This document shows positions 60,201 to 64,000 of a stretch of 64,000 nt of DNA, in pieces. Every line of letters starts with the position of its first letter. The stretch's first letter is position 1. The position numbers and the translations under genes were made by a program. Source of the DNA: Malus domestica (taxonomy: Eukaryota; Streptophyta; Magnoliopsida; Rosales; Rosaceae); contig NC_091667.1 of assembly GCF_042453785.1 (NCBI RefSeq), positions 34,030,001 to 34,094,000 on the forward strand, written 5' to 3'. Below the pieces are notes generated by a model that saw only the letters and a list, made by a program, of their open reading frames with translations, was not told the DNA's origin and did not search any database.

Positions 60201-60980
60201 TCAGTTGGAGATCTTGGGTTTTTTTTTCCAAATTCGGACAGGAAGTCTCAACCTTAGCAGGCTGATCAGCCACCACTTTGGCCATAGAAGAAATGGGACT
60301 GTTTTGAACCGCCGGGTTCTCGTCGTCCTACTTCACGGATCGCGGTCTTTTCCTCTTGGGTGCTGTAGATTTGAACCAAAGACACCAAATTTCCATCAGT
60401 CACAATAAAAACACAACAGAACCCAGTTCTGTTTGCTCACCGAAAAACCAACCAAGCGATTCAATCCCTTTTTCTCAGTCTCTCAGCGACCAAACGGAGC
60501 ATTTGGGGTACCCAAAAAGAAATGAACAAAACCGAGAGCTCCATGAACTTATAATACCCACCGACGGCGGACATGGTAGTGATGGAGGAGCTAGGAAGTG
60601 AGTCGTTTTCATCAAGAAAGTGAAGGAGAGAAGGCAGCGGCGAGGGAGTTCTAGAGAGAGAAACTGGTTTGAAGGAGAAGTATGAAATTTTGGAGGGAGA
60701 TTGAATTTTAGAGAGAGAACTCGAGAAACCTGCAGAGAAGTAAACGGAAAGGTTTACTGGAATCTTCGAGAGAGAGGTCGAGAAATCTGAGAAAGAACAC
60801 ACGTCCACCATCAGCAACTCGCGTCCATCACTGACAAAACAAGGTTAAAAACGGAATCACACTGTATAATAAATAGTGATCACACAAACAAAGAAGCGGC
60901 AAAAACGGAAGAACATTGGCGAATGAACAGTAAAAAGGACACAAAGGGAATTAACCACAAAGTTAGGTGTTTAGTATATA
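57276..60980 (-). mobile_element. Helitron-like element H2, 3.7 kb
   Basis: Its 3' end (plus-strand CTAGCAAGTGTACCTGCGCG, a hairpin with loop gttgtt) is at 57276, in F-box-copy-3 flank sequence just 20 bp beyond H1. Its 5' end, read on the minus strand, is TATATACTAAACACC at 60980, abutting the 3' end of H3. It contains a recognisable DXR exon and several other exon-like pieces (for example VSVERLSAMKKHVFGLGSAQ near 59.5 kb and a charged stretch near 60.0-60.3 kb) from an unrecognised gene or genes. Confidence 0.75.
58921..58983 (-). pseudogene. Captured exon of 1-deoxy-D-xylulose-5-phosphate reductoisomerase
   Basis: A 63-nt piece with an AG before it and GTAACT after it encodes HPDAVTVVTGIAGCAGLK. 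This is a conserved segment of plastid DXR of the MEP isoprenoid pathway, usually HPDAVTVVTGIVGCAGLKP. It is one exon, with no neighbouring DXR exon seen, inside Helitron H2. It is a transduplicated fragment, not a working enzyme. Confidence 0.78.
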
Positions 60981-63637
60981 CTAGCAAAGGTGCCCGCGCG
61001 ATGTTGCGGGTTTTTAAACATCATACAACATGTAGAAAGTTATATTTACAACTCTGCCTAACTCAAGGAATAGATAAAAGTTTGTTTCTTACCGAAATAT
61101 ACGAATTTGAATGACATGTATCAAAGAAGTATAGAGTGGAGCAAACCTTGTAATTTTTGTAAGGTGGGCAGCTGCAATACCAATAGTGATATAATTTGAC
61201 GGAATCTGGCTGTAATCTAGCTTGGTTGTTCTTTGTAAATTTGTTGGAAAATGTAGTAGTTGGCTTGAAAAAAACAATCAAGAGCGTTGAACGAATCAAA
61301 CCTGAATGATATCAAATCAAATCTTAATTATGTACCAATGGTGAACTTATATTTCACAGGCACCATGAAGCATAAAAGTTTAACCAAACAACGAAAATTC
61401 AGCTAGAAGCGTCAATGTTTAAACATTTCAAACGTATAAAAGTTCAGTGAAACAATCAAAACCCAGTTAGAAACCTCAATGGTTGAATTCACAAACTATG
61501 TAAGTTTATGTTGTATTAATTCATGCACATCATTTCACTAAAACAACCGAAAATGCGAAGAAAGGTTAGACATACATAGGTTTTGATGCTAAAAGTAGTA
61601 CCTGAAGTGGGCAAAAAGTTGGACAGTGTGGTGGACTTGAGAGCTTCTCGATGAGATATAAGACACATCATTGTGGGCAAGAAATTGGGAATTTAGTGTT
61701 ATGGTTTCAGTGTATGGAAACAATATAAATTAGAAAGAGAAGGGGGAGCGCTTGAACACATATTGGAGTTGTTTTGACACTATCTTTTATCAAATAGGTG
61801 GTGGGCACTAAAACATTCAATTTGACAAAGTCAAGCTCATTTACAGTTGTTTATCCATTGAGCAAAAGATACACTGTGAATGTAAATGTTACTTTTAAAC
61901 TCGAATCAAAAGCGTGAAATTAACATATTTTTGAAATTTTATTTCATTAAGCTGTGTTACCCAAATGAAGGAATAAATATAGGATGACAGGAAACTGGTG
62001 CATGTTCTCTACGAAGCTTTGCTAGTTCTCTGTTTTCCTCAATTCAATGAAGAGTTTAGACCCACTAATTTATCAATAAATAAATAAACACAGTAAAAAA
62101 CCTTAAATTACCCAATTAGAATAATGACAACAATTGGACAAAACAAAAGAAACCGTAGAGATTCAGCAGTTAAGTGTCTACAACCTCAAAATTTTACTGA
62201 GTTTATGCAACTAAAGGGGCAATCAAATTATTAAGTTGTAAACAAAGTATCCAATTTCACGAAAAAAAGGATCTAATAGCACATTAGATGGTAAACTTGG
62301 AATTAACCATTGGATTTTGCAAGACAGCATTTAAGATAGATGTGTAAACATGGATACAAATGCTTATCTAAATGGGTAAGGCACGTGTGGTTGTTTTTGT
62401 GCCTTCATATGTTTATCACAAAAGATAACACAGGGCAATAAAGTATTTTGTCAAATTGGAAATTGTGAATATAAATTTTATTGTATCATAACAGCAGCAA
62501 TTTTAAGCAAAAAGATTAAATCCACCAGTGTTAAATCCTGAAATTCTACAAAGAAAAATACGAAGAACACACCCACAACCGAAACACATAGAAAAAACAT
62601 GACAGAAATTCTTTCCAAATAAGCAAAACAAAATTAAAAAAAAAAACCCAGGTGCAAGCAAAACAAAGGAAACTAAATTAAAACACATTCAAATACCTTC
62701 AACACAGAGAACTTCGGAAATCGAAATTGAAACTCACAAATTTTCAAAGGCACCGTTTCCTGAAGCTGAAAACCAATTTGCATCACACATTTAGAGAAAC
62801 TATCAAACCAGACACAGAAAATCGAAACCATATAGACTGATAAACATGCAATGCTTACTTGGAAACGCCAGATTAGATCAGTCCAAACCAATTTCCAATC
62901 GAATAAAAAATGGGGAAAAATCTCTGAAATCGAAAACCAAACGACATCAGACATGCAAAAAAAACTATGTGAGGAAACACACGAAACCGAAACCACACGC
63001 GATAACAAACACACAAAACTTACCTCAAAATGGTCGATCAGATCAGCCCACAAATAATTCGAATCGAATTAAAAACAGGTAGAAAACAAAGAAGAACAAA
63101 GCAAGAAACCGAAGAATCGGCAGAGCGACAGAGAACAAAATCTCAGACGAAGAAAAATCGAGGGCGAAAAACCAATGAAGTCGAGGTATGCCAGAGAAGA
63201 AAGCGAAAAAGCAATTCAATGGTTGATAACAACCCATTTAAATTGAACCCAAAAAGCTTCTACCATTTAAAAATCAAGAGAACACAATCTATAGAGTCAG
63301 AAGAAAAACAGTCCCAGATGCGAGATTAGAAGAACTCACAGCAAAACTATCCACTCTGAGACTACGCGAGGCAAAGAGAGAAGAGAGGAAGAGAGAGAGC
63401 AAACGGCTGGAAAAGAAGGAACCAAATGCAATGGGAAAAAATTCGACTAAAACCAGTGAAAAGGAACTGAAAAACGAAGAGAAAGCGACGATGACAGTAG
63501 CGTGGAAGTAAAGAGCACAACCGTCCTTTGACTGTGGAAAGCAGGAAAAAAAACGAACAGAAGGAAAAAATTTAAGGGCATTTTGGTCCGCACACTGCCT
63601 TAAAACAGTATCACCCGAGTTTGGGTTTTAGTATATA
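60981..63637 (-). mobile_element. Helitron-like element H3, 2.7 kb
   Basis: Plus-strand CTAGCAAAGGTGCCCGCGCGA with hairpin at 60981 is the 3' end. The 5' end on the minus strand is TATATACTAAAACCCAAACT at 63637. About 160-bp imperfect repeats occur at 62.85-63.06 kb (gatcagtccaaaccaattt / gatcagcccacaaataatt with similar flanks). No recognisable gene fragment was found. Confidence 0.75.
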
Positions 63638-63889
63638 CTAGCCTCTCAGCACGCGCTCACGCGCATGCGAGAGGCATTTTTGTATCACGGGCGCTGCGCG
63701 CCCCAAAGATGTGTTGCTTTAAATATTCTTATATTTCTTAAGTGATTACTGAAAATGAATATATCTCATTATTATGCCTAAGAGAACGACTTATATAAAA
63801 ATAACTAACACAATATATTTTGAGAGGCGCGTAGCGCCCGTGATTAAAATAGACTCTCACATGCGCGTGAGCCCCTACGAAGAGGCTAG
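63638..63889. mobile_element. GC-rich foldback element abutting H3
   Basis: Left arm CTAGCCTCT...CACGCGCATG...ATCACGGGCGCTGCGCGCC pairs with the right arm ending ...AGAGGCTAG over about 65 bases each side, with an AT-rich centre. The left CTAG directly follows H3's terminal TATATA. No coding content. Confidence 0.75.
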
Positions 63890-64000
63890 TGAGCATGAAC
63901 GCTATGTGATGGCACACATATTCTTATATAAGTTGTTCTCCTAGGCATAATAAGATGACTACGCTACTTGATGACACGCATGCATACTTGCTCACGTGCT
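63890..64000. other. Window end; likely more of the same foldback family
   Basis: The stretch ttcttatataagttgttctcctaggcataataag (around 63923-63957) is an inverted near-copy of 63765-63800. A second, overlapping or nested copy seems to continue past the window. Confidence 0.45.

Noticed and set aside
62673-63053. 126-residue frame with two similar halves
   Set aside because: The halves reflect a 160-bp noncoding repeat inside Helitron H3; there are no domain features.
1-64000. tRNA, rRNA or snoRNA genes
   Set aside because: None was recognised by eye. Only SINE-like B-box words were seen. A covariance-model scan would be decisive.

Overview
The window reads as nuclear DNA of a flowering plant. 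It is AT-rich and has spliced genes with GT-AG introns, an S-protein homologue, F-box/DUF295 genes, an actin-depolymerizing factor and many small plant-type transposons. The repeat set (hAT, Mutator and Helitron derivatives, short TG...CA solo LTRs, a Florendovirus-like pararetrovirus fossil) suggests a woody eudicot, most likely Rosaceae of the apple/pear group. That assignment is inference from sequence flavour, not from a search.

Layout. 1-3.9 kb: a broken endogenous pararetrovirus on the minus strand, with a Mutator-type MITE inside. 4-13.6 kb: mostly transposon debris, including a hAT MITE, a 2.3-kb solo LTR, tandem repeats and an old F-box fragment. 13.9-21.5 kb: the gene-rich core. It holds a five-knuckle CCHC zinc-finger protein (+), an ADF (+) and a six-exon GT90 (rumi/POGLUT-like) glycosyltransferase (-). 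22.8-25.6 kb: a HIPP-type metal-binding gene broken by a MITE, and an intact secreted S1-like gene (-). 25.8-31.7 kb: arm A of a large inverted duplication, carrying a GT90 fragment, a solo LTR, a hAT element and an intact small HMA-domain gene. 33-45.3 kb: F-box/DUF295 cluster with two intact genes, two decayed copies and a Helitron-like stretch holding an SR-protein exon. 45.7-50.5 kb: arm A', the inverted partner of A, with its own deletion and two later transposon insertions. 51.3-52.6 kb: the third intact F-box gene. 52.6-63.6 kb: three Helitron-like elements head to tail on the minus strand, one carrying a recognisable DXR exon. 63.6-64 kb: a GC-rich foldback element.

The main story is local genome dynamics. 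Three near-identical F-box/DUF295 genes share promoter, 5' leader, a 10-nt first coding exon and the intron. They are interleaved with an inverted segmental duplication of about 5-6 kb whose arms are about 14 kb apart. One arm was cut by a deletion sealed with filler DNA, part of which matches a neighbouring transposon end. Another locus, immediately 3' of F-box copy 3, became a landing site for nested or tandem Helitrons. I see no operon-like or clearly new biochemical system. The most unusual items are the Helitron array with captured exons, the filler-DNA junction, and the pair of elements (2,344 bp and 158 bp) that share termini. Exon coordinates come from reading frames and splice signals in the DNA. 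The exons of the complete genes sum to whole codons, which supports the models, but expression is not shown here.
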